19,003 nucleotides of DNA, taken from Burkholderiales bacterium (GTDB lineage: Bacteria; Pseudomonadota; Gammaproteobacteria; Burkholderiales; Burkholderiaceae_E). The first letter of the stretch is position 1. Each line of letters starts with the position of its first letter. Below the pieces are notes generated by a model. It made no database searches, was not told the origin of the DNA, and saw nothing but the letters and a program-made list of their open reading frames with translations. The translations under genes were made by a program, and so were the position numbers. The stretch spans positions 1-19,003 of the forward strand of contig JAIYAG010000251.1 in assembly GCA_027489195.1 (NCBI GenBank), written 5' to 3'. Of the stretch, positions 1-8,547 are shown in pieces.

Positions 1-948
1 GCGAGCGTCTCGCTCGATCTCGACAACCTCTGGTCGTACATGAAGATCCATGGCGACGAGGGCTGGGCGCAGCGACCGTCCTACCTCGGCACCTTCGTCC
101 CGTACGTGCTGGCGCTGCTCGATCGGCTCGACCTGAAGATCACCTTCTTCGTCGTTGGCGCCGATGCCGCAGCGCCCGAGAACCGCGAGGCGCTGCGGGC
201 GATCGTCGCCGCCGGGCACGAGATCGGCAACCATTCGTACGAGCACGAGCCCTGGCTCCACACCTACACGCCGCAGCCGCTCGATGACGAGATCCGCCGC
301 ACCGACGACGCCATCCACGAGGCCTGCGGCGTGCGGCCCGTGGGCTTTCGCGGTCCGGGCTTCAGCTGGTGCCCGGCGCTGCTCGAGGTGCTGGCCGCAC
401 GCGGCCACCGCTTCGACGCCTCGACCCTGCCCACCTTCCTCGGTCCGATCGCTCGCGCGTACTACTTCCGTACGGCCAAGCTGAGCGCCGAGGAGCGCGA
501 GCTGCGCGCCGGGCTGTTCGGCGCGTTCTCCGACGGCCTGCGGCCGAACCGCCCGTACCACTGGTCGCTGCCCGGAGGCGGTCGCCTGCTCGAGATCCCG
601 GTCACCACGATCCCGGGCGTGCGCACGCCCTTCCACTTCAGCTACCTCGCCTGGCTGGCGACCTGGTCGCAGCCGCTGATGGCGCTCTACCTGAACATCG
701 CGATCCTCGGCTGCCGGGCGACCGGCACGCAGCCGAGCTTCCTGCTGCATCCGCTCGACGTCATCGGCGGCGACCAGCTGCCCGAGCTCGCGTTCTTCCC
801 CGGCATGGACGTGCCGAGCGCACGCAAGGTGGCGCTGCTCGAGCGCGTGGTGGGCCGGCTGCGCCGGGACTGGACCCTGGTACCGATGGGCGAGCATGCC
901 CGCCGGCTCGAGGCCGACCCCCGGCTGCCCGTGCGGCAGCCCGCCTGA
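1..948 (+). CDS. Polysaccharide deacetylase (NodB-like), 5' end outside the window
   Basis: The reading frame is open to the left edge, so the start lies upstream; 315 codons are visible. The ATG at 40 is internal, because the codons before it encode SLDLDNLWSY, which is motif 1 of this carbohydrate esterase 4-type group. Motif 2 is visible as GNHSYEHE (metal-binding His-x3-His) and motif 3 as GFRGPGFSW. Family members remove N- or O-acetyl groups from polysaccharides or lipid-linked sugars using a divalent metal. The middle and C-terminal part contains a hydrophobic stretch (YLAWLATWSQPLMALYLNIA) and an HPLD motif that probably completes the active site. It sits 10 bases before the amidotransferase gene and is probably co-transcribed with the nucleotide-sugar genes, so it likely modifies the same glycan or its lipid-linked precursor. 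The exact substrate cannot be read from sequence. Confidence 0.88.
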   Translation, partial: ASVSLDLDNLWSYMKIHGDEGWAQRPSYLGTFVPYVLALLDRLDLKITFFVVGADAAAPENREALRAIVAAGHEIGNHSYEHEPWLHTYTPQPLDDEIRRTDDAIHEACGVRPVGFRGPGFSWCPALLEVLAARGHRFDASTLPTFLGPIARAYYFRTAKLSAEERELRAGLFGAFSDGLRPNRPYHWSLPGGGRLLEIPVTTIPGVRTPFHFSYLAWLATWSQPLMALYLNIAILGCRATGTQPSFLLHPLDVIGGDQLPELAFFPGMDVPSARKVALLERVVGRLRRDWTLVPMGEHARRLEADPRLPVRQPA

Positions 949-958
949 GCCAGCGGTC

Positions 959-2845
959 ATGTGCGGACTCGTCGCCATCCTGCAGCGCGCCGGCACCCCC
1001 GACGCCCGCGTCCTCGACGCGATGGCCGATGCCCTCGCGCACCGCGGGCCGGACGGCGCCGGGCGCCACCTGCACGAGGGCGTGGGCCTCGCGCACCGCC
1101 GGCTCGCGATCATCGATCCCGAGGGCGGCGCGCAGCCGATGCACGCCGAGGGCGTGACGCTGGTCTTCAACGGCGCGATCGTCAACCACGTGGAGCTGCG
1201 CGAGACGCTGGTCGCGCTCGGCCACGCCTTCACGAGCCGCTGCGACACCGAGGTGCTGCTGCGCGCCTACCTGCAGTGGGGCGAGGCGGCGCTCGAGCGG
1301 CTGGTCGGCATGTTCGCCTTCGTGCTGCACGACGCGCGCCGACGCGGCTGCCTCGTCGCCCGCGACCATTTCGGCATCAAGCCCCTGTACTGGCGGCGCG
1401 AGGCCGGCCGCATCCTGTTCGCCTCCGAGATCAAGGCACTGCTCGCGGTGCCGGGCGCACCGCGCTCGATCGATCCGCAGGCACTGGACGACTACCTGGC
1501 GCTGCAGGTGGTGCTCGGCGAGCGCACGCTGTTCGACGGCGTGCACAAGCTCGAGCCCGCGCACCTGCAGTGGATCGACCTGCGCACCCTCGAGGCGCGG
1601 ACCCGCCGCTACTGGCGACGGCGCTTCGACGAGACCGCACCCGCCGACCCCGAGGCCCTGCGTGCCCTCGTCGACGAGAGCGTCTCCCGGCAGCTGCGCA
1701 GCGACGCGCCGCTCGGCCTGTACCTGAGCGGCGGTCTCGATTCGAGCCTGGTGGCCGCGGCCGCGGCGCGCGCGCACGCAGGCCCCCTGCATGCCTTCAC
1801 CGGTGCGTTCCGCGAGGGCCCCGAGTTCGACGAGACCGTCCATGCGCGCGCGGTGGCGAGCCACGTCGGCGCGCGTCTCGAGACCGTCTGGCCGACCGAG
1901 GACGACTGGATCGAGCAGCTGCCGCGGCTGGCCCGCACGATGGACGAGCCCGCGGCCGGACCCGGCGTCTTCCCGCAGTTCATGGTCTCGCGCCTGGCGC
2001 GCGGCAGCGTCAAGGTCTGCCTCGGCGGCCAGGGGGGCGACGAGCTGTTCGGCGGCTACGCGCGGCACCTGGTGGGCGCGCTGGAGTCGGCGCTCGACGA
2101 CGCGCTCGCCGGTCGCAGCGACCCGCTGCGCCCGACGCTCGCGCAGCTCGAGCCGGGCCTGGCGACGCTCGGCCCGTACCGGCCGCTGCTGCGCTCGGCC
2201 TGGCGGCACGGCCTGGAAGGCCCCGCCTGGCAGCGCTACTTCAGACTGATCGACCGCTCGGGCACCGACACCGACTGGCTCGCCGCCGAGCACCGCGACG
2301 CCGGCCGCCGCGACCGGGTCGCCGCGCGCGTCGAGGCCCTCTTCGATGCGCCGCAGGGCGCCGGCCCCGTGCAGCGGATGCTCGAGTTCGACCTGAACGC
2401 CACCCTGCCCGCGCTGCTGCAGGTCGAGGACCGGGTGTCGGTGGCGGGCGGCGTGGAGTCGCGGGTGCCGCTGCTCGACCCGGCGCTCGCCGAGGCCGCG
2501 GCACGCCTGCCCGACGCCGCCCTGCTCGCCGGCGGCCGCCTCAAGGCGGTGCTGCGCGACGTCGCCGCCCCCTGGCTGCCGGCCTCGGTGGTCGGGCGGA
2601 CCGACAAGATGGGGTTTCCCGTGCCGATGCAGCAGTGGTCGCGGGGCCGCGGCCGCGACTTCGTGGCGGACGTGCTGGGGTCGCGGGCGTGCCGCGAGCG
2701 CGGCCTCTTCGACGTGGCCGCCCTGGCCCGCCTGATCGACGGCGAGCAGCCCTTCGGGCGCGCGCTCTGGGGCGCGCTGCAGCTCGAGCTCTGGCACCTG
2801 ACGATGATCGATCCACCCACCGGAGGACACGCCCTTGCAGCCTGA
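959..2845 (+). CDS. asnB: Asparagine synthase (glutamine-hydrolysing)-type amidotransferase
   Basis: The protein has 628 aa. The start is fixed by the N-terminal MCGL: Cys2 is the nucleophile of class II glutamine amidotransferases and must be exposed after Met removal, so longer in-frame starts are wrong. The glutaminase domain (about 1-200) shows RGPDG (29-33). The synthetase domain has the PP-loop SGGLDSS (257-263) and GGQGGDELFGGY (356-367). Family members use glutamine ammonia and ATP to amidate a carboxylate. Members inside polysaccharide clusters (for example WbpS of Pseudomonas O-antigen loci) are thought to amidate uronic acids. Its place between a deacetylase and a complete ManNAc3NAcA set makes uronamide formation a better guess than free asparagine synthesis, but this is inference. 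One oddity: the usual NGEIYN glutamine-binding motif reads NGAIVN (71-76). The 3' end overlaps the next gene by 11 bases. Confidence 0.9.
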   Translation: MCGLVAILQRAGTPDARVLDAMADALAHRGPDGAGRHLHEGVGLAHRRLAIIDPEGGAQPMHAEGVTLVFNGAIVNHVELRETLVALGHAFTSRCDTEVLLRAYLQWGEAALERLVGMFAFVLHDARRRGCLVARDHFGIKPLYWRREAGRILFASEIKALLAVPGAPRSIDPQALDDYLALQVVLGERTLFDGVHKLEPAHLQWIDLRTLEARTRRYWRRRFDETAPADPEALRALVDESVSRQLRSDAPLGLYLSGGLDSSLVAAAAARAHAGPLHAFTGAFREGPEFDETVHARAVASHVGARLETVWPTEDDWIEQLPRLARTMDEPAAGPGVFPQFMVSRLARGSVKVCLGGQGGDELFGGYARHLVGALESALDDALAGRSDPLRPTLAQLEPGLATLGPYRPLLRSAWRHGLEGPAWQRYFRLIDRSGTDTDWLAAEHRDAGRRDRVAARVEALFDAPQGAGPVQRMLEFDLNATLPALLQVEDRVSVAGGVESRVPLLDPALAEAAARLPDAALLAGGRLKAVLRDVAAPWLPASVVGRTDKMGFPVPMQQWSRGRGRDFVADVLGSRACRERGLFDVAALARLIDGEQPFGRALWGALQLELWHLTMIDPPTGGHALAA

Positions 2846-3431
2846 CTGGACCGCCCACCCGAGCGCCGTCGTGGACGAGCCCTGCCACATCGGCCAAGGC
2901 ACCCGCATCTGGCACTTCGCCCATGTGATGGCAGACAGCACCATCGGCGCGAACTGCGTGCTCGGCCAGAACGTCGTCGTCGCCCCGCGGGTGCGGATCG
3001 GCAATGGCGTGAAGATCCAGAACAACGTCTCGGTGTACACCGGCGTGGAGCTCGACGACGAGGTCTTCTGCGGCCCGTCGGTGGTGTTCACCAACGTGAT
3101 CAACCCGCGCAGCCACGTCGAGCGCAAGCACGAGTTCCGCCGCACCGCGGTGGGCCGCGGCGCCACGCTCGGCGCCAACTCGACCATCGTCTGCGGCGTG
3201 ACGCTCGGACGCTGGTGCTTCGTCGGCGCCGGCGCGGTCGTCACCCGCGACGTCCCCGACTTCGCGCTCGTCCACGGCAACCCGGCGCGCCTGCGCGGCT
3301 GGGTGTGCCGCTGCGGCGTGTCGCTGCCGCTCGCCGCCAAGGGCGCCGAGGGCGAACGCACCGCCTGCCGCGCCTGCGGCGAAGGCTACCTCCGAACCGC
3401 CGACGGCCTGTCCCCGGAGCATCACGCATGA
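2835..3431 (+). CDS. wbpD: UDP-2-acetamido-3-amino-2,3-dideoxyglucuronate N-acetyltransferase (WbpD/WlbB type)
   Basis: The protein has 198 aa and the left-handed beta-helix pattern of hexapeptide acyltransferases (repeats about 8-150). It carries the signature TNVINPRSHVERKHEFR (86-102) that is typical of the WbpD/WlbB group. It would use acetyl-CoA to acetylate the 3-amino group made by the aminotransferase encoded next. The start is a TTG at 2835, with GGAGG 8 bases upstream (2822-2826), inside the end of the amidotransferase gene. No ATG gives the conserved N-terminus. The C-terminal 40 residues carry two cysteine pairs, CRC (158/160) and CRAC (178/181), resembling a small zinc ribbon added after the beta-helix. 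The stop overlaps the next ATG (ATGA). Confidence 0.9.
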   Translation: MQPDWTAHPSAVVDEPCHIGQGTRIWHFAHVMADSTIGANCVLGQNVVVAPRVRIGNGVKIQNNVSVYTGVELDDEVFCGPSVVFTNVINPRSHVERKHEFRRTAVGRGATLGANSTIVCGVTLGRWCFVGAGAVVTRDVPDFALVHGNPARLRGWVCRCGVSLPLAAKGAEGERTACRACGEGYLRTADGLSPEHHA

Positions 3432-4612
3432 CCACCACCCTCGCCCGACCCGAGATCCCGCTGCTCGACCTCAAGGCGCAGTGGCGCACGCTGCGCGACG
3501 AGATCCTGCCCGCCATCGAGGCGGTCTGCGAGTCGCAGCACTTCATCCTCGGACCGAACGTCGCCGCGCTCGAGCGCGAGATCGCGGCCTACTCCCAGGC
3601 CGCGCACGGCATCGGCACCTCCTCGGGCACCGATGCGCTGCTGCTGGCGCTGATGGCGCTCGGCGTGGGGCCGGGCGACTCGGTGCTGACCTCGCCGTAC
3701 AGCTTCTTCGCGACCGCCGGCACGATCGCGCGTCTGGGCGCACGACCGATCTTCTGCGACATCGACGCCGACACCTGCAACCTGTCGCCGGCGGCGGTGC
3801 GCCTGACGATCGAGCGCGACTGCGAGCGGCGCGACGGAGGCCTCTGGCACCGCCCGAGCGGCACGCGGGTGCGCGCGCTGATGCCGGTCCACCTGTACGG
3901 GCAGTGCGCCGACATGGAGGCGCTGCTGCCGCTCGCGACGGCGCACGGCCTGCCGGTGATCGAGGACGCCGCGCAGGCGATCGGCGCCGAGATCGGCGGC
4001 GGCCGACGGGCGGGCTCGCTCGGCACCATCGGCTGCTTCTCGTTCTTCCCGAGCAAGAACCTCGGCGCCTTCGGCGACGCGGGCCTGTGCACCGCGGCCG
4101 ACGCCGAGCTCGCCGAGCGCATGCGGGTGCTGCGCGTGCACGGCGGCAAGCCCAAGTACCACCATGCGCTGATCGGCGCGAACCTGAGGCTCGACGAGCT
4201 CCAGGCCGCGGTGCTGCGGGTCAAGCTCGCCCACCTCGATCGCTGGACCGAGGCGCGCCGCGTCAACGCCGCCCGCTACGACGCCGCCTTCCGTGCGGCG
4301 GGCGTGGCCGGCACGATCGGCCTGCCGCGCGTTCGCGCCGGCTACCGCCACGTGTTCAACCAGTACGTGATCCGCAGCCCGCGGCGCGATGCGCTGCGCG
4401 CCCACCTCGCCGCCGAGCGCATCGGCACCGAGGTCTACTACCCGGTGCCGCTGCACCTGCAGCCCTGCTTCGCCTCCCTCGGGTACGTGCCCGGCGACTG
4501 CCCGCAGGCCGAGGCCGCCGCGGCCGGCACGCTCGCGCTGCCGGTGCATCCCGACCTGCAGCCCGAGCAGCTCGACGCCGTCGTCGACGCCGTCGTCGCC
4601 TTCCACGAATGA
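3428..4612 (+). CDS. wbpE: DegT/DnrJ/EryC1 sugar aminotransferase (WbpE type)
   Basis: The protein has 394 aa and is a fold-type I PLP aminotransferase of the sugar (VIOA) group. The N-terminal IPLLDLKAQW is characteristic. SSGTDALLLAL (65-75) binds the cofactor phosphate, Asp180 in VIEDAAQAIGA pairs with the pyridine nitrogen, and the Schiff-base lysine is Lys210 in FSFFPSKNLGAFGD. In the Wbp pathway this enzyme transfers an amino group from glutamate to the 3-keto sugar made by the WbpB-type dehydrogenase. The start is ATG 3428, overlapping the previous stop, with GGAG (3416-3419) 8 bases upstream. A longer in-frame extension into the acetyltransferase gene is rejected because it is unrelated low-complexity sequence. 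The stop overlaps the next ATG (4609-4612), so translation is probably coupled. Confidence 0.92.
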   Translation: MTTTLARPEIPLLDLKAQWRTLRDEILPAIEAVCESQHFILGPNVAALEREIAAYSQAAHGIGTSSGTDALLLALMALGVGPGDSVLTSPYSFFATAGTIARLGARPIFCDIDADTCNLSPAAVRLTIERDCERRDGGLWHRPSGTRVRALMPVHLYGQCADMEALLPLATAHGLPVIEDAAQAIGAEIGGGRRAGSLGTIGCFSFFPSKNLGAFGDAGLCTAADAELAERMRVLRVHGGKPKYHHALIGANLRLDELQAAVLRVKLAHLDRWTEARRVNAARYDAAFRAAGVAGTIGLPRVRAGYRHVFNQYVIRSPRRDALRAHLAAERIGTEVYYPVPLHLQPCFASLGYVPGDCPQAEAAAAGTLALPVHPDLQPEQLDAVVDAVVAFHE

Positions 4613-5736
4613 GCGCACGCGTCGTCCACGTCGTCGGTGCCCGGCCCCAGTTCCCGAAGCTGGGGGTGGTGCTGCGCGCGCAGGCGGCTGCCGGCGACGC
4701 CGAGCCGCTGGTGGTGCACACCGGCCAGCACTACGACGCGGCGCTGTCGGACGCCTTCTTCGACGAACTGGGGCTGCCCGCCCCCGTCGCCGCGCTCGCG
4801 GTCGGCTCCGGCCCGCACGGGCAGCAGACCGGCCGGATGCTAGAGGCGATCGAGCGCTCGCTGATGACGCTGCGCCCCGATGCGGTCGCGGTCTACGGCG
4901 ACACCAACTCGACGCTCGCCGGCGCGCTCGCGGCGACCAAGCTCGGCATCCCGTGCGCGCATGTCGAGGCCGGCCTGCGCAGCTTCGATCGCCGGATGCC
5001 CGAGGAGCTGAACCGGGTCGCCGTCGACCACCTGTGCGACCTGCTGTTCGCCCCGACCACCACCGCGCGCGAGCGCCTCGAGCTCGAGGGCCTGGGCGCG
5101 CGCACGGTACTGAGCGGCGACGTGAGCGCCGAGGCGGTGCTGCATGCCGAGCGCCTCGCCGAGTCGCGCTCCCGCATCCTGGAGACACTGGGCCTCGCAT
5201 CCGGTCGCTACGCGCTCGCCACGCTGCACCGCGCCGAGAGCACCGGCGAGACGGCGCTGCCGGGCCTGCTGCGCGCCCTCGAGGGCGCCGCCCGGCGCCT
5301 GGGCACGCTGGTGCTGCCGCTGCACCCTCGCACCGCCGCCGCGATCGACGCGCGCCTGCCCGGCTGGCCCGCGGCGGCCGCCGAGGCCGGCGTGCGCATC
5401 GTCGAGCCGCTCGGGCCGCTGGACTTCCTGCGCCTGGCCGGCCACGCGTCGATGGTGCTGACCGACTCGGGCGGCCTGCAGAAGGAAGCCTTCCTGCTCG
5501 GCGTGCCCTGCGTGACGCTGCGCGCGAGCACCGAGTGGGTCGAGACGCTCGACTGCGGCGCCAACCTCCTCGCCACCGACGCCGGGTCGGTGGACGCGGC
5601 GATCTCGCGACACCTCACCGCCCCGGGCGAGCGCGCATCGCGACGCGCCCGGGCACTCGAACTCTACGGGGACGGTCGCGCCGGTGCGCGGATCGTCCAT
5701 GGCCTCGGAACCCTCAGCAAGGAAGGACGGACATGA
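4609..5736 (+). CDS. wbpI: UDP-N-acetylglucosamine 2-epimerase family (WbpI/WecB type)
   Basis: The protein has 375 aa and is a GT-B-fold non-hydrolysing 2-epimerase. Visible landmarks are VGARPQFPKL (9-18), GDTNST (97-102), HVEAGLRS (118-125), MPEELNR (130-136), TLHRAES (205-211) and the UDP-binding TDSGGLQKEA (285-294). All are conserved family positions, so it looks catalytically intact. By itself the sequence does not separate UDP-GlcNAc epimerases (WecB) from UDP-GlcNAc3NAcA epimerases (WbpI/WlbD). The neighbours decide for the latter, because every other enzyme of the UDP-ManNAc3NAcA pathway is adjacent. The product would be the activated sugar used by a glycosyltransferase outside the window. 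Both ends overlap neighbours by 4 bases. Confidence 0.88.
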   Translation: MSARVVHVVGARPQFPKLGVVLRAQAAAGDAEPLVVHTGQHYDAALSDAFFDELGLPAPVAALAVGSGPHGQQTGRMLEAIERSLMTLRPDAVAVYGDTNSTLAGALAATKLGIPCAHVEAGLRSFDRRMPEELNRVAVDHLCDLLFAPTTTARERLELEGLGARTVLSGDVSAEAVLHAERLAESRSRILETLGLASGRYALATLHRAESTGETALPGLLRALEGAARRLGTLVLPLHPRTAAAIDARLPGWPAAAAEAGVRIVEPLGPLDFLRLAGHASMVLTDSGGLQKEAFLLGVPCVTLRASTEWVETLDCGANLLATDAGSVDAAISRHLTAPGERASRRARALELYGDGRAGARIVHGLGTLSKEGRT

Positions 5737-6791
5737 CGGCACGCGACACGGTCGGACTCGCCCTCGTCGGGATCGGCGGCTGGGGCCGCAACCTCGCCCG
5801 CAACCTCGACGGGCTGCGCGACGCGCGGCTGCGCTGGATCTGCGACGTCGACGAACGCAGGCTGGCCGAAGCCGCCAAGCAGTATCCGGAAGCACGCACC
5901 ACGCGCCGACTCGGCGACGTGCTCGACGACCCGTCGGTCGATGCGGTGGTGGTCGCCACCCCCGCGCCCACGCACCACGCGATCGGCAAGATGGTGCTGC
6001 GCGCGGGCCGCGACCTGTACCTCGAGAAGCCCATGGTGCTGGACCTCGCCCACGGCGTGGAGCTGCTGCGCCTGGCCGAGGCCGGCCGGCGCGTGCTGAT
6101 GGTCGGCCACCTGCTCGAGTACCACCCGGTGGTCCGGCGCCTGCGCGACATGATCCAGGCGGGCGAGCTCGGCACGATCCACTACATCGCCACGCAGCGG
6201 CTGAACCTCGGCACCATCCGCGAGGACGAGAACGTGCTGTGGAGCTTCGCGCCGCACGACGTCTCCTCGATCCTGTACATGCTCGGGCAGGAGCCGACCG
6301 ACGTGTCGGCCCGCGGCCAGGCCTGCGTGAACCGCGGCGTCGAGGACGTCGCCTTCATGACCATGCGCTTCGGCGACCGGTCGATGGCGCATGTCCACGT
6401 GAGCTGGCTCGACCCGCACAAGACCCGCAAGATGACCATCGTCGGCAGCCGCCGGATGGCGGTGTTCGACGACCTGGAGTCGACCGAGAAGCTGCGCATC
6501 TACGACAAGGGCGCCGACGTCCGCACCGACTACGACGGCTTCGCGGAGTACACCGGCCTGCGCTTCGGCGACATCCTGGTGCCGCACATCCCGTTCACCG
6601 AGCCGCTGCGCGTCGAGGTGCAGCACTTCGTCGACTGCGTGCGCACCCGTGCCACGCCGGTGAGCGACGGTCACGACGGGCTGCGAGTGCTGCGCGTGCG
6701 CGAGGCCGCCGAGCGCTCGCGGCGCAGCGGCGGCCAGCGGGTGACCCCGGTCCCGCTGCCCGAGGCCGTGACCGAGCCCCTCCCGGCCTGA
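5733..6791 (+). CDS. wbpB: Gfo/Idh/MocA oxidoreductase, UDP-GlcNAcA 3-dehydrogenase (WbpB/WlbA type)
   Basis: The protein has 352 aa. The N-terminal Rossmann fold shows ALVGIGGWGRN (10-20), and YLEKP (96-100) holds the lysine conserved in this superfamily. FAPHD (172-176) carries the His/Asp pair expected in the active site. WbpB-type enzymes oxidise C3 of UDP-GlcNAcA to the ketone and work in tandem with the WbpE aminotransferase, in the Pseudomonas pathway recycling bound NAD with 2-oxoglutarate. The start ATG has a good ribosome site, GGAAGGA at 5721-5727, 5 bases upstream. It overlaps the epimerase stop. The last 25 residues are polar and proline-rich and look like a disordered tail. Confidence 0.88.
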   Translation: MTARDTVGLALVGIGGWGRNLARNLDGLRDARLRWICDVDERRLAEAAKQYPEARTTRRLGDVLDDPSVDAVVVATPAPTHHAIGKMVLRAGRDLYLEKPMVLDLAHGVELLRLAEAGRRVLMVGHLLEYHPVVRRLRDMIQAGELGTIHYIATQRLNLGTIREDENVLWSFAPHDVSSILYMLGQEPTDVSARGQACVNRGVEDVAFMTMRFGDRSMAHVHVSWLDPHKTRKMTIVGSRRMAVFDDLESTEKLRIYDKGADVRTDYDGFAEYTGLRFGDILVPHIPFTEPLRVEVQHFVDCVRTRATPVSDGHDGLRVLRVREAAERSRRSGGQRVTPVPLPEAVTEPLPA

Positions 6792-6825
6792 CATTCCCGG
6801 CCCGCCCCCAAGACAGGAGCCCCCC

Positions 6826-8547
6826 ATGCCGCTTCGATTCACCTCCGAGCACGACGCCGACTGGTCGGTACGCAAGATCGCCGTCGTCGGCCCCGGCATC
6901 GTCGGCATGCCGATGGCCGCGCTGCTCGCGCACGCCCGCATCCGCGAGGGGCACGACGCCCCGGCCCGCGTTGTCGTCGTGCAGCGCGCCTCGCCCACCT
7001 CGGGCTGGAAGGTCGACGCGATCAACCGCGGCGAGTCGGTGATCGGCGGCGTCGAGCCCGCCCTCGACGCGATCGTGCGCGACTCGGTCGCCGAGGGCGT
7101 GCTGTCGGCCACCCACGACTGGAACGACGTCGCCGACGCCGATCTGGTGCTGGTCTCGGTGCAGACCGACCGCGACGGCGACGGCCCCGACTACGGCCCG
7201 CTGATGGAGGCCCTCGGGCACCTGGCCCGCGCGCTGGCGAACAAGCCGGCGGGCAACGTGCCGGTGGTGGTGTTCGAGTCCACCCTGGCGCCGTCGACCA
7301 TGGCCACCGTGATCCGCGAGCACTTCGCCCGCCACGGTCTGGTCGAGGGGCGCGACATCCTGCTCGGCAACAGCCCCAACCGCGTGATGCCCGGACGCCT
7401 GGTGGAGCGGGTCGCGCGCTCCGACAAGCTCATCGCCGGCCTGCATCCGCTGACGCCGGTGCTGGTGTCGCGCATCTACGCGCGCATCGTCACCGAGGGC
7501 GCGCTGCACCGGACCAACAGCCTGTCGGCCGAGGTGGTCAAGACGCTGGAGAACGCCTACCGCGACGTGCGGATCGCGTTCGCCGCCGAGGTGGTCCGCT
7601 GGTGCGATGCGAACGACGTCGACTTCTACGCGGTGCGCGACGCGGTGAACGCGCGGATCTCGCAGTCCGACGACGCGTCCGCATCGGCCACCGCCGTGCC
7701 CAAGGGGGGCGTGCTGGTGCCCACGATCGGCGTCGGCGGCCATTGCCTGCCCAAGGACGGCGTGCTGCTGTGGTGGCGCGCCCGCGAGGCCGGCATGGAT
7801 GTCTCGCGCAGCCTGATCCTGCTGGCCCGCACGATCAACGACGAGTCGCCCGCCGCCTCGGTCGCGCACGCCGAGCGACGCTTCGGGCGGGTCGACGGCC
7901 GTCGCGTCGCCCTGCTGGGCGCGGCCTACCGCTTCGACTCCGAGGACACCCGCAACGCGCCGACGCTGGCGCTCGGCCGGGCGCTGCGGGCGCGCGGCTG
8001 CACCGTCACGATCCACGATCCGTACGTCAAGCCGGACGACCAGAACCTCGCGCGCACGGGGCTCGCCGACTGCTTCTCGAACGACCTCGGCGCGACGCTG
8101 GCCGAGGCCGAGTGGGTGGTGATGTGCACCGGCCACGGGGTCTACCAGCAGGGGCTCGACGCCATCCTCGCGGCCGCGCCGCGGGCGCGCGTGCTGCTCG
8201 ACGGGGCGAACCTCTATCCGGCCTCGGCCTTCGCGGGGCGAGCGATCGGGCACGTCGGCATCGGTCGCGGCGTCAAGGCGCCGGAGCCCGCGTTCATCGA
8301 CTTCGTCGAGCGCTCGTTCCGCGCGATGGAGCACGGCGTCGGCAACGAGCTGGATGCGCTGATCACCTTCCTGAACGGCCGCTTCGCGCCGGACGGCTTC
8401 AACGCGGTCTCGCTCGACGAGGTCCGCCGCCTGGCCGACACCTGCCCGACCGGCTGCGCGATCGCGCCGCCCTCGGCGACGCTGGACGTGCCGGTGTGGG
8501 CGGGCTTCTCGCTGCGGCTGACCCGCGCCGCCGCCGGGCTCGGGTGA
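6826..8547 (+). CDS. wbpA: Nucleotide-sugar dehydrogenase, probable UDP-GlcNAc 6-dehydrogenase (WbpA type), with extra C-terminal domain
   Basis: The protein has 573 aa, against roughly 420-470 for the family. The NAD-binding segment is KIAVVGPGIVGMPMAAL (17-33). STLAPSTM (152-159) and SPNRVMPG (183-190) match the central part, and the catalytic Cys307 lies in GVGGHCLPKDG. A third domain with GAAYRFDSEDTRNAP (365-379) completes the UDP-glucose/GDP-mannose dehydrogenase architecture by about residue 480. Family enzymes oxidise C6 twice with 2 NAD+ to give the uronic acid, here the first step of the ManNAc3NAcA route. Residues about 484-573 are additional and I do not recognise them. A strong AGGAG (6815-6819) lies 6 bases before the ATG, after a 34-base gap, so expression may be boosted separately from the genes upstream. 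The stop overlaps the next GTG. Confidence 0.86.
   Translation: MPLRFTSEHDADWSVRKIAVVGPGIVGMPMAALLAHARIREGHDAPARVVVVQRASPTSGWKVDAINRGESVIGGVEPALDAIVRDSVAEGVLSATHDWNDVADADLVLVSVQTDRDGDGPDYGPLMEALGHLARALANKPAGNVPVVVFESTLAPSTMATVIREHFARHGLVEGRDILLGNSPNRVMPGRLVERVARSDKLIAGLHPLTPVLVSRIYARIVTEGALHRTNSLSAEVVKTLENAYRDVRIAFAAEVVRWCDANDVDFYAVRDAVNARISQSDDASASATAVPKGGVLVPTIGVGGHCLPKDGVLLWWRAREAGMDVSRSLILLARTINDESPAASVAHAERRFGRVDGRRVALLGAAYRFDSEDTRNAPTLALGRALRARGCTVTIHDPYVKPDDQNLARTGLADCFSNDLGATLAEAEWVVMCTGHGVYQQGLDAILAAAPRARVLLDGANLYPASAFAGRAIGHVGIGRGVKAPEPAFIDFVERSFRAMEHGVGNELDALITFLNGRFAPDGFNAVSLDEVRRLADTCPTGCAIAPPSATLDVPVWAGFSLRLTRAAAGLG

Noticed and set aside
761..3361. An 866-codon open frame on the - strand across the amidotransferase and acetyltransferase genes
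   Set aside because: It is antisense to two clearly recognisable genes and its product is arginine/alanine-rich without motifs, as is usual for opposite frames in very GC-rich DNA.
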